A DNA stretch of 64,000 bases, from the NCBI GenBank assembly GCA_017644045.1, contig JAEPMI010000004.1:1-64000 (forward strand), written 5' to 3'. The notes below the pieces were generated by a model. That model was not told the origin of the DNA. It saw only the letters and a list, made by a program, of their open reading frames with translations, and ran no database searches. Positions 25,950 through 34,814 of this stretch are shown piece by piece. Every line of letters begins with the position of its first letter. The stretch's first letter is position 1. The translations under genes were made by a program, and so were the position numbers. This stretch comes from Deltaproteobacteria bacterium (GTDB lineage Bacteria > Myxococcota_A > Polyangia > Polyangiales > Houyiibacteriaceae).

Positions 25950-26311
25950 GAGCACGGAGTAAGCGCTCCCCGCCCGAAAGACAAACGGGACCTCGACTCT
26001 GCGCCCGCGACGGTCTTTGCCTCGCGGAGAGCCGCGGAGCCTCAGAGTTCGCAGGGAATCGCAGGATGTTGGAGAGAGTGCGGTTCGTCGTCCAGATCCG
26101 CCGCGTCGTACGTCACCCGTCCAGCGCACGACCGACCAACCCCACTCTTGGTTTCGTTCCTCGGCGTCCTCTCGGGCTCCGCGACTCTGCGCGAGGCAAG
26201 GGCCGAACTCAGCGGAACGAAGCCCGGTCCGCAGACGAGAAGAGGAAAGATCCGTTAGGCTGGGGCCGTGCTGGGGAACGATCGAAGGGCGGGGACCGCC
26301 TGCCGGAGGCC
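25950..26311. repeat. 362-bp intergenic region with imperfect inverted repeat
   Basis: No gene is credible here. A 26-base segment at 26016-26041 (TTTGCCTCGCGGAGAGCCGC plus GGAGCC) is matched in reverse at 26175-26200 at 23 of 26 positions. The loop of about 130 bases is slightly less GC-rich than its surroundings. TAGGCT at 26256-26261 may be the kinase gene's -10. An interspersed, mobile-type repeat is likely but unproven. Confidence 0.5.
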
Positions 26312-28120
26312 GTGCTGACCGCAGCGGACCGATCGTCGTCCGTCCCGCCGGAGCTCGACCCCGACGACGACGCACCGACCATGGCTGCGCGCCCGAGCGC
26401 GCGCTCCATCCCCGCGCCCGCGCCAACGGTCCGCGAGGCCCCCGACCACCTCGACGACGACTCGCTCGACGCGCCCCTCCCCGACCCCGTGACCGGCAGC
26501 GAGCCGACGTCGATGCCGACGGCGAGCCGCGTGACCCTGGGCGGGACCCGGTCGGGCACGGGAACGAGCGTCGTGCGTACGTCCCGCGAGTTCCTGAAGC
26601 AGGACGAAGCCAGCCGGACGCACACCTTCTCCACCGCGATGCTCCTGGTGGTGGTGGCCGGCGGCGTCTGCGTCGGCGTGCTGCCGACCCATGTGCTCGC
26701 TCGACAGATCGCGAGCGTCGCGATGGTCGTCCTCGGGGCCGGCTTCCTCGCGCTCTGGTGGCACACCCGCGACGTCACGAAGTTCGAGGCGCGCTTCGTC
26801 GGCATCGTCGCTCAGTTCCTCGCGACCAGCTCGGTCGGCATGGCGTACTACTTCGGCGTCTTCTCGCCCTTCCCCTGCGTCGTGGCGCTCGCTCTGTTGG
26901 TCTACGCGCTCAGCGCACCCGCGGTCTTCGTGGTGCCGTGCACGATCCTGGCGTCGGGGGGCCATCTGCTCCTGACGATCGCGATCGTGGCGGGATGGAT
27001 CCCCGACCTCGGCCTGGTCACCGCCGACGACGCGCCCTTCTCCGTGAAGCTCGTCGGCCAGGGTTCCGTGCAGCTCGTCTACTGGACCGCGTTCTTCGTC
27101 GGGCGCGCGTCGAACGACCGTACCCGTCAGCGCGTGCGCGACATGGAGGCCGCGGTTCGCCAGGTCGCCGCGCGCGAGGCGCTGCTTCGCGAGGCGCGCC
27201 AGGAGCTCGAGCGCGCCGCCGGCATCGGCGAGGCGGGGCGTTTCACCGAGCAGCGCCTCGGCCCCTGGGTGCTCGGGCCCATTCTCGGACGCGGGGGCAT
27301 GGGCGAGATCTACGAGGCGCGCCACGAAGAGACCGACCGGCCCGCGGCGGTGAAGCTGCTCCTCCGCGGCGCCTACTCCGACGCCGATCCCTTCGAGCGC
27401 TTCGCCCGGGAGGCGCGGATCGCGGCGTCGCTGAAGTCGCCACACGTGGTGGAGATCCTCGACATCGGAGGCGTGGAGGCACCGCTGCCCTACATCGCGA
27501 TGGAGCACCTTCGGGGCGAGGACCTCTCGTCGATGCTCCGCTCGCGACGACGGCTGCGGCCACCAGAGCTCGAGCGCCTCGCGCGGGAGGTCGCCCTGGC
27601 CCTCGAAGAAGCGGCGGGCGCCAACATCGTCCACCGGGACCTGAAGCCGTCGAACGTCTTCTACACGACCAACGGTCACTGGAAGGTCCTCGACTTCGGC
27701 GTCTCCAAGCTCATCGGTGAGACCGGCACGCTGACCGCGGGCAACGTGGTCGGCACGCCCGCCTACATGGCGCCGGAGCAGGCGCGTGGGGACGAGGTCG
27801 ACGGCCGCGCGGACGTGTACTCGCTCGCGGTGATCCTCTACCGCGCGATGACCGGGCGACCGGCCTTCACCGGCTCGGACTTCGCGAAGATGCTGCGGGC
27901 GGTCGAGACCCAGCTCCCACCGGCGCCCTCGACGCTGAGCCGCCGCATCCCGGAGCCCGTCGACCACGTCCTCCGCATCGCGATGGCCAAGAGCCCCGAG
28001 GACCGCTTCGACGGCGCGAACGAGCTCGCGAGCGCCCTCTCCAGGGCGTTCGCCGGCCACGTGGACGAGGCGCTCGTCGAGCGGTCCGCCAAGCTCCGCG
28101 AAGCGATCGACTGGGCCTAG
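26312..28120 (+). CDS. membrane-anchored Hanks-type Ser/Thr protein kinase
   Basis: This encodes about 602 residues. A disordered Pro/Asp-rich N-terminus leads to six hydrophobic helices at about residues 110-265 (for example MLLVVVAGGVCVGVL and VALALLVYALSAPAVFVV), then a coiled linker. The kinase domain starts near residue 315 (GRGGMGEIYEA) with the catalytic loop HRDLKPSNVF (H441-D443), DFG (D461) and GTPAYMAPEQ, all intact. It is an RD-type kinase, probably sensing a signal in or at the inner membrane. The start is uncertain: GTG 26312 has GGAGG only 2 bases away, ATG 26381 is an alternative. It ends one base from the convergent second kinase gene. Confidence 0.9.
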   Translation: MLTAADRSSSVPPELDPDDDAPTMAARPSARSIPAPAPTVREAPDHLDDDSLDAPLPDPVTGSEPTSMPTASRVTLGGTRSGTGTSVVRTSREFLKQDEASRTHTFSTAMLLVVVAGGVCVGVLPTHVLARQIASVAMVVLGAGFLALWWHTRDVTKFEARFVGIVAQFLATSSVGMAYYFGVFSPFPCVVALALLVYALSAPAVFVVPCTILASGGHLLLTIAIVAGWIPDLGLVTADDAPFSVKLVGQGSVQLVYWTAFFVGRASNDRTRQRVRDMEAAVRQVAAREALLREARQELERAAGIGEAGRFTEQRLGPWVLGPILGRGGMGEIYEARHEETDRPAAVKLLLRGAYSDADPFERFAREARIAASLKSPHVVEILDIGGVEAPLPYIAMEHLRGEDLSSMLRSRRRLRPPELERLAREVALALEEAAGANIVHRDLKPSNVFYTTNGHWKVLDFGVSKLIGETGTLTAGNVVGTPAYMAPEQARGDEVDGRADVYSLAVILYRAMTGRPAFTGSDFAKMLRAVETQLPPAPSTLSRRIPEPVDHVLRIAMAKSPEDRFDGANELASALSRAFAGHVDEALVERSAKLREAIDWA

Positions 28121-28121
28121 C

Positions 28122-31100
28122 TCAAGCGCGGATGGGCCACTCGAGGGTCGAGAGGCCGGGTCGCAGACGGCCGAGGGCACCTCGGATCGAGGTCATCGTC
28201 TCGCGGTCGTCGGGGTTGCGGCGGATGGAGCGCCGAATGAGCTCCGCGAGGCCCTGGGTCCGCGGGTCCGTCGTCAACCGGCCGACCTTCTCCGGCCACC
28301 CGTCGTGCTGCAGGTGGGCATGGAGGGTCGCCATGTCGTTGTTCTCCTCGAAGAGCGTCTTGCCGGTCAGGAGCTCGAAGGCGAGGCAGCCGAAGGCGTA
28401 GACGTCCGCAGGTTCCGCTCGTGCTTTGCCCGACTCGTCATGGCCCCATACCTCGGGGGCGCCGTAGCTCGCGGTGCCGCAACCGGGCCGCAAGCCGCGC
28501 CCCGCGAGACCGAAGTCCACCAGCACCGGCTCGTCCGGGAGCTTCGGCCCCAGGATCCCGTCGGGATCGCGCACGATGACGTTCGACGGCTTCACGTCGA
28601 GGTGCGCGACCCCGACCTTGTGCATGGCCTCGAGGCCGGCGGCGACCCCGTCGAGGAGCTCGAGCGCACGCGGCATGTCGAGGGCCGCGCCGTCGAGGTA
28701 GCGCTCGAGGCTCGGTCCATCGACGAGCTCCATGACCAGGATGGGCTTGGGCCGCGCGCCGGCATCGAAGGTCACGAAGCGGGCGATGTTGGCGTGACGC
28801 GGCAGCGAGAGGAGCGCGCCGGCCTCGTCGCGGAACAGGCGCATGAACTCGTCTTCCGAGAGCGTGCGCGCCGCGGCACCGCTGTACTCGGGGACTTTCA
28901 GCGCGAACTGCTCGGCGGTGGGATCGTGGCGCGCATCGACACGGCGCGCGACGAACACGGAACCGACCGCGCCGTTGCCGATGGCGCGGGTGACGTAGAA
29001 TCCACCGAGCACGCGACTGGGCGGCATCCACGCCGGCAGCGGCGCCTCCTTCGGGGCGGCCGGCAGGAAGCTCGTGCGCGGAGACTCTTCACCCTCCAGC
29101 GGGAGGCCCGCGAGGTTCGCGAGCGAGAGCGACGCGACCTGCGCGAAGCCTGCGGGCAGCTCCTCCTCGAAGGACTGGGCCGCGGAACGAATCGCCTCCG
29201 TGAGGTCGCGCTCCTCCCCGACACGCAGCGCGCGCTCGAGGTAGAGATCGATCATCCGGACCGCCGGACCACAGCTCGGCTTCTCGAAGGGCACCGCCTC
29301 TCCGAGCCGACGGCGAGCACCCATCACGAGCGTCGCAATGGTCTGGACCGCAGCCTCGAGGGCGGCGAGCGGGGTGTCCCCTCGGCTGAGCTCTGCGAGC
29401 CCGTGCAGCGAGCTCGCCCCCGCGATCGGCTCGAGCGACGCGGCGAGATCGAGCAGACCGTGGCGCAAGGCTTCCACCCGCGGTGAGCTCGCGACCGGGA
29501 GGTCGTGGGCGAGCTGTGCGAGCGCGTCGAGCGCCGCACGGACGGTGCGCCCCGAGTGACGCTTCTCGTCGAGCGTCTTCTGAAGCTTTGCGAAGGCGAG
29601 CAGCGCGTTCTCGAGGTCGGGCATCATCGCCGCTTCGCTCATCGTGTAGAGGTCGCCCGGGTCGTTCGACGCGCGCCCGGCAGCCAGGACGATGTCCGAT
29701 ACCTCCGCCACCTCTTCGCGGACGAGCGCGTCACACGCACGTGCGGCCGCCGCGAGCGTGGCGCGTCGGAGGCGCGAGGGAGCATCTTCGGCCACCCGCC
29801 GCAGGAGCGTCTGTGCGGTGAGCACGCGTCGCTTGTCCCGAAGCTCGACGCGGTCGTCGACCCGCCGCCCGTCGGCGTCGACGAGGTGGAGCAGCGCGCG
29901 GGTCCGCCGCAACCGCTGGGTGAAGTGCGCGTCGACCGCGTCGCTGTTCTGGATCGGTTTCCCCTCGTGGATCACCAACCAGTTGGTCATGCGCTGGAAG
30001 AGATCGCCGAGCGGGCGCAGCTCCGCCCCGGGCTCCTCGCCACGCGAACCGAGCGCGAGGAGGTTGGCCATCGTGTCGGACTCGAGGAGCGCGACGTCGA
30101 GCTCGCGCAGTGCGCGGAAGCTCGTCATCCGCTCCATGGAGTCGGCGTCGCCGGTGCACTGCTCGAGGAGCGCGACCTTCTTCTCGGCCGCCTCGAGCAC
30201 CGCGAGCGCCTCGGCGCTGGCCGCCATCGCCCCACCCTCCACGAACGCGTCCAGCGCCGCGTCGACCTGCTGCCGAAGACTCGGCGTATCCGACGCGGGA
30301 AAGAGCTCCTGGGTGACCGCGAGCGCGAGCGCAGCGTCGCCATGGTCGCTCGGCCGGTCGTTGGAGAGCATGTCCTTGAGCTGGGCCGCGGCCGTCCGCG
30401 CCGCCCACTCGCCGAAGCCCTCACCGAGCCGTTCGCGGCGGAGCTCGACCAGCGCCTCCGCAGCGGGGAGCCCGCCGACGCGGATGAGCTGTTCGAGCAG
30501 CTCCTCGACCGCCTGCGGCTCCGCTTCCGCCGCGCGGGGCAAGCCCTGCACCATCGACGCCGGGATGCCCTTGTCGCGCTTCGCGATATCGGAGCCGAGC
30601 AGCTCGCGGCAAGCGTCGAGCGCGTACTCACCCTGGGCCGCGATGCTCGCCGCGAGCGAGGCGGCCGCGCGGCGCCACTCGGTCACGCCGAGACCCGGGC
30701 TCAGGTGTCGCTCGATCTCCTCTTCGAACTCCGGGCGCGCGTAGGAGAGCAGCCCGCGAGCCGCCGCGACGTGACGCCATACGAGCGACTCGCGATCGGC
30801 GAGCAGCTTCTCCCAGGCGTCCCGCACGTTCGGGATGTCGAACACGCGGGTCGCGCCGTCGTCGCCCTCGGCCGCGCGGTGTGCGGCTTCGCGCGCGGCC
30901 CGCTCGAGCAGGCGTGCCGCGAGCCGCCGCGCGGGCAATGAGCCCGTCGCGGGAATGGTCAGCCACTCACGACTCAGCTCGCGGCGCAAGATCAGTGCGA
31001 GCGCGAGTCCGTCCGCGCGTGCGCCTGCGCCGATCGGCAGGTCGAGCGCGAGGGCCACGCGCGCACGCATGGCGGCCCCACCGAGGGCACGTCGCGACCC

Positions 31101-31526
31101 CTCCGCCAGCTGCGTCGCCACCGCGACGAAGGTGGCCGCGTCGCCTACGTGCAGTCGGCGGAGCACCTTGCGGCCGAGATCGCGCTTCAGGTCGCCGGGC
31201 GGCAGCGCGGACGCGAGCTCGTAGATGGCCGCGGCAGACGCCGGACCACTGAGCCAGTCGGTGGCGTCGAGCCAACCCGCCTCCTGCGCGAGGAGGATCG
31301 AGCGCTCCAGCTCTTCCGGATCGAGCCCCTCGAGCGGGAGCGCCCGGCGGTGGTCGGCGACCAGCGCGGCGAGCGTCGCGAAAGCCTGACGAAACTCTGA
31401 ATTTCGCTCATCGGGATCGGGGATCCGATGGAGCTGAACGAACCCATCGAGGTAATCGCGAACGGCCACGGGTGGGCCAGCATACGGGGTTGGACCCCGG
31501 TGGGGAAAGGCGACGAATTTGGCCAC
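28122..31526 (-). CDS. large protein with C-terminal non-RD Ser/Thr kinase domain
   Basis: The protein has 1134 residues. Residues 1 to about 830 are almost entirely alpha-helical and Ala/Glu/Leu/Arg-rich, like a HEAT-type solenoid, with no membrane segment. The kinase domain occupies about 840-1110, so it is C-terminal, the reverse of the usual order. The Gly loop is IGNGAVGSVFVARR, the catalytic loop HLDVKPSNVIV (about 975-977, Leu in place of the Arg of HRD), and DFG is present in VDFGLAGRG. GTASYGAPEVWG stands for the APE motif. The start is GTG with GGAGG 10 bases upstream. It is divergent from the third kinase gene across 41 bases. The substrate is unknown. Confidence 0.87.
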   Translation of the reverse strand: MAKFVAFPHRGPTPYAGPPVAVRDYLDGFVQLHRIPDPDERNSEFRQAFATLAALVADHRRALPLEGLDPEELERSILLAQEAGWLDATDWLSGPASAAAIYELASALPPGDLKRDLGRKVLRRLHVGDAATFVAVATQLAEGSRRALGGAAMRARVALALDLPIGAGARADGLALALILRRELSREWLTIPATGSLPARRLAARLLERAAREAAHRAAEGDDGATRVFDIPNVRDAWEKLLADRESLVWRHVAAARGLLSYARPEFEEEIERHLSPGLGVTEWRRAAASLAASIAAQGEYALDACRELLGSDIAKRDKGIPASMVQGLPRAAEAEPQAVEELLEQLIRVGGLPAAEALVELRRERLGEGFGEWAARTAAAQLKDMLSNDRPSDHGDAALALAVTQELFPASDTPSLRQQVDAALDAFVEGGAMAASAEALAVLEAAEKKVALLEQCTGDADSMERMTSFRALRELDVALLESDTMANLLALGSRGEEPGAELRPLGDLFQRMTNWLVIHEGKPIQNSDAVDAHFTQRLRRTRALLHLVDADGRRVDDRVELRDKRRVLTAQTLLRRVAEDAPSRLRRATLAAAARACDALVREEVAEVSDIVLAAGRASNDPGDLYTMSEAAMMPDLENALLAFAKLQKTLDEKRHSGRTVRAALDALAQLAHDLPVASSPRVEALRHGLLDLAASLEPIAGASSLHGLAELSRGDTPLAALEAAVQTIATLVMGARRRLGEAVPFEKPSCGPAVRMIDLYLERALRVGEERDLTEAIRSAAQSFEEELPAGFAQVASLSLANLAGLPLEGEESPRTSFLPAAPKEAPLPAWMPPSRVLGGFYVTRAIGNGAVGSVFVARRVDARHDPTAEQFALKVPEYSGAAARTLSEDEFMRLFRDEAGALLSLPRHANIARFVTFDAGARPKPILVMELVDGPSLERYLDGAALDMPRALELLDGVAAGLEAMHKVGVAHLDVKPSNVIVRDPDGILGPKLPDEPVLVDFGLAGRGLRPGCGTASYGAPEVWGHDESGKARAEPADVYAFGCLAFELLTGKTLFEENNDMATLHAHLQHDGWPEKVGRLTTDPRTQGLAELIRRSIRRNPDDRETMTSIRGALGRLRPGLSTLEWPIRA

Positions 31527-31567
31527 CGTCTTGTGTCCTCCCGCGGCCTCCCGTAATCAGGTGAGAC

Positions 31568-34500
31568 GTGGGCACCTCGGCACCACCGGCACATGCTCTC
31601 GACCGCATCGGGCCCTGGCGCGTCGAGCGCGTATTGGGCCGTGGCGGCGCCGGAACCGTCTTCGCGGGGCGCGGGCCCGATGGCGCCCGAGTCGCGATCA
31701 AGGTGCCCGACGAGGGGGGCGTCCGAGCGCAGTGGCTGCTGCACGAGGCACGCTTCTCGGCGCGCCTGCGGCACCCCAACATCGTCTCGCTCGAAGGCCG
31801 TGGCTCGCTCCCCGACGGGCGCCCGTACCTCGTATACGAGCTGGTGGAGGGGCGCGCGCTCGACCAGTGCGCGGACAGCCTCGCCGCCCGGGACGTCGTG
31901 CGGGTGGGCGCGGAGCTGCTCGCCGCGCTGACGTACGCGCACGACGTCGGCGTCCTGCACCTGGATCTCTCCCCGGCGAACGTGCTGCTCGACGAAGAGG
32001 GGCGCGCGATGCTGACCGACTTCGGCCTGGCCATGAGCGACGACCGACGGAACCGGGACGCGACCCGGCGCGCGCTGGTCGCCGGAACCCCCGGCTACCT
32101 CAGCCCAGAGCAGGCGATCGGCTCGGGTGGGGTCGGACCACGGGCCGACATCTATGGCGCGGGCGCCCTGCTCTATCGCCTCATCGCGGGCTTTCCGCCG
32201 CACTTCGGGAGCGACAGCACCGAGGTCATTCGCCGCACGCTCCACGGCGAGCCGCTGCCGCTCACGCCGAGAGCAGGCCTCCTACTGAGCGACGACGCCT
32301 GCAACCTCGTCATGTCGATGCTCTCGCGCGACCCGGAAGCGCGACCGGCCAGCGCCGCGCTGGCCCGGCGCCGCTGGATCGAGGCGACCGACGGCCTGCT
32401 CGTGATGCGCGACGGGCCTCCCTCCAGTCCCACCCCGGCCGTCCCGCTTCGGCGCCCCGCATCGTTCATGCTGACCGAGATCGGCATCGCTGGTGACGCG
32501 CCGACGGCGGACGTTCGCGCGACCCGCACCAGTCGCCGGCGCACGCGGAAGGCGGGTGAGAGCATCGCCGCGCCGGTCCCGCCCCTGGCCGGGCGCGAGG
32601 ACACGCTCGCCGCCATGGCCGCGCACCGGGCCGAGGATGGATTGCTGTGGGTGCTGGGCGAGCCCGGCGTCGGCGTGTCGCGCATGCTGGACGAGCACGT
32701 GAACCACCTCCATCGCGACGACGCCCTCGTCGCCCGAGCCACGGCACGCCGGGGGATCGCCGGCCTCCCAGGCGAGGTGCTCGCGGCCCTGCTGCTGGAC
32801 CTGATGGACGGCTTCGGGCTGCCCACCTGGGCGGGCGCGGAGCGGCTCGTCGCGGGGATCGAGGCGTTGACCAGCACGCCGCTCGAGGCGGCCACCATCG
32901 CGTTGAGCGGCGCGCTCCTCGGCGCGGGCCGGCCGACGACCGCGGCCACCTCGATGGAGTGTTTCCGCGCGGCGCTCCTGCTGCGTCCCCAGGGACGGCC
33001 GCTCGCGATGGTGGTCGACGACGCGGACCGCATCGACGCCGCGAGCGAAGACGTGCTCCGTCGATTGGCCGCCGAAGGCGTAACGGTGGTGCTCGGAGGC
33101 CGCAGGGGCCGACCCGACGACGCGAGCATTCGAATCGAGCCGCTGGCCCCGAGCGACGCACGGAGCCTGGCCGCGTCGATCGGGGCTCCGGATCCCGAGG
33201 CCGCGGCGCGAGCGCTCGGCGGACGACCTGCGGCGATCGTCGCTTGCGGTCGCTTCGAGGGGGACCCGCGGCGCCGCGCGCTGGACGCGCTGAGCAGCGA
33301 GGCGCGAGCGATCCTGGAAGCGGCCGCCCTCTTCGGGGACGGGCACGTGCCCCTCCGCGCGCTGCCGGACATCGCGGCCGCGGCGAACAAGGCGAGCGAC
33401 CTTCCCGAGCTCGACGCGCTCCTGGTCCCCATCCCCCGCGCGGCGGCCCGGCTCGAGCCCTGGGCCCGGGTCACCGACGCAGCGCTCCTCGAGTCGTTGA
33501 CGCCCGACGCCGAGACCCGCGAGCGCGCCATCCGCTGGCTCGCACGCGAGTGCCGCGACCAGAGCTTCGGGGTGCAGGCGCTCACGGCGCGGCTGGCGTC
33601 GGACGCCGGGCAGATCGCCAAGGCCGCGTTCGCCGCTGCGGAGGCGGGTCGGCGAGCGGCGGGCTGCGACGCGCCGGAAGCGCGCGAGCTCCTCGCTTGG
33701 GCGCTCGACCTCTCGTCGGCCGTCCCGGAGGCGGTCGACCGCCCGGCGATCGAGGCAGCGCTCGCCGAGATCGAGGTGCGCGTCGATCCCAGGGCGGCGT
33801 TCGAGCGCGCCGGACGGGTGGTGGACGAAGCGCTCCCCGAGCGACGGGTCCTGCGTGCACGGATGCGCCGACTCCAGGCGCAGGTGCGCATCGACGAGCG
33901 GGACTCGCAGTCCGCCCTCCTGCTCCTCGACCTCGGCCTCGCGCTGCTCGACCATCCGGGCGACCCGGAAGAGATGGCGGAGCTGCTCTCCAGCAAGGGC
34001 TGGGTGCTCGGCTACCTGCAGGGCGACAACGAGGCGGGCATCACGCTCGGTCAGCGCGCGATCGCCATCGCCGCCGAGGTGGACACGCCAGCCTTCCAAG
34101 CGCGGCTCTGCGGAAAGCTCGGCGCCAACTACCTCCGGGCCGGCGACTGGGACGGGCAGCTCGCGACCAACCTCCGCGACCTCGGGCTCAGCGGCATCGC
34201 GCAGGACGTCTTCGGCGTGATGCGCGCACACATCAATCTCGGCGTCTGCTACACGAACCGAGGGCTGCTCGGACTGGCCCGCGCGCACACAGCGGAGGCC
34301 GCTCGCCTGGGCGACGACTACGGCACGCTGCGCGCCGCGCAGATCGCGTGGAACAACCTCGCGCTGATCGCGGCGGACGACGGGCGCTGGGCGGACGCTC
34401 GCCACGCCGCGGAGGAGTCGCGCTCGCGCTGCAGCAGCGAGTCGATGGAGATCGCCGAGACGTGGGAAGTGCTCCTGCGGTGCGAGCTCGCCGACGGTGA

Positions 34501-34810
34501 CGAGAGCGCCGCGCGCAGAGCCCTCGCTCGGCTCGAAGAGCTCGCCACCGGCGCCGAGCGAGCGCTCGCCGTGCGCGCCACCGCGCGCTTCATGACCCCC
34601 GACGACGCCATCGACGCGCTCGACGGAGTGCTCGCCGAAGGCATCGGCGACCCCTACGACCGAGCGAAGACCGAGCTCGCCCTCGCCGCCGCCTACCGCG
34701 CCGCCGGAGACGGGGTCGGAGCCGCCGAGCTCGAGCGCGGCGCCGACCAGGTCCTCCGGACCCTCGGTGCGAACCTCGCGCTCGAGCGCCACCGCGTCGC
34801 CCCGATCTGA
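31568..34810 (+). CDS. Ser/Thr kinase fused to AAA-type ATPase-like and TPR-like regions
   Basis: The protein has 1080 residues and is probably cytoplasmic. Residues about 14-275 are a Hanks kinase: GRGGAGTVFAGR, VAIKVP (ATP lysine present), HLDLSPANVLL (H131-D133, non-RD) and TDFGLA, then GTPGYLSPEQ. A linker rich in Arg/Thr leads to an AAA_16/STAND-like region near residue 355, but its P-loop reads GEPGVGVSRM with Val370 where the Walker A lysine should be. A Walker B-like MVVDDADRIDA follows near 481. The C-terminal 450 residues are TPR-like helices (LNLGVCYTNRGLLGLARAHT pattern). This layout resembles regulator kinases that integrate protein-binding input. Start GTG. Confidence 0.87.
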   Translation: MGTSAPPAHALDRIGPWRVERVLGRGGAGTVFAGRGPDGARVAIKVPDEGGVRAQWLLHEARFSARLRHPNIVSLEGRGSLPDGRPYLVYELVEGRALDQCADSLAARDVVRVGAELLAALTYAHDVGVLHLDLSPANVLLDEEGRAMLTDFGLAMSDDRRNRDATRRALVAGTPGYLSPEQAIGSGGVGPRADIYGAGALLYRLIAGFPPHFGSDSTEVIRRTLHGEPLPLTPRAGLLLSDDACNLVMSMLSRDPEARPASAALARRRWIEATDGLLVMRDGPPSSPTPAVPLRRPASFMLTEIGIAGDAPTADVRATRTSRRRTRKAGESIAAPVPPLAGREDTLAAMAAHRAEDGLLWVLGEPGVGVSRMLDEHVNHLHRDDALVARATARRGIAGLPGEVLAALLLDLMDGFGLPTWAGAERLVAGIEALTSTPLEAATIALSGALLGAGRPTTAATSMECFRAALLLRPQGRPLAMVVDDADRIDAASEDVLRRLAAEGVTVVLGGRRGRPDDASIRIEPLAPSDARSLAASIGAPDPEAAARALGGRPAAIVACGRFEGDPRRRALDALSSEARAILEAAALFGDGHVPLRALPDIAAAANKASDLPELDALLVPIPRAAARLEPWARVTDAALLESLTPDAETRERAIRWLARECRDQSFGVQALTARLASDAGQIAKAAFAAAEAGRRAAGCDAPEARELLAWALDLSSAVPEAVDRPAIEAALAEIEVRVDPRAAFERAGRVVDEALPERRVLRARMRRLQAQVRIDERDSQSALLLLDLGLALLDHPGDPEEMAELLSSKGWVLGYLQGDNEAGITLGQRAIAIAAEVDTPAFQARLCGKLGANYLRAGDWDGQLATNLRDLGLSGIAQDVFGVMRAHINLGVCYTNRGLLGLARAHTAEAARLGDDYGTLRAAQIAWNNLALIAADDGRWADARHAAEESRSRCSSESMEIAETWEVLLRCELADGDESAARRALARLEELATGAERALAVRATARFMTPDDAIDALDGVLAEGIGDPYDRAKTELALAAAYRAAGDGVGAAELERGADQVLRTLGANLALERHRVAPI

Positions 34811-34814
34811 GGGC

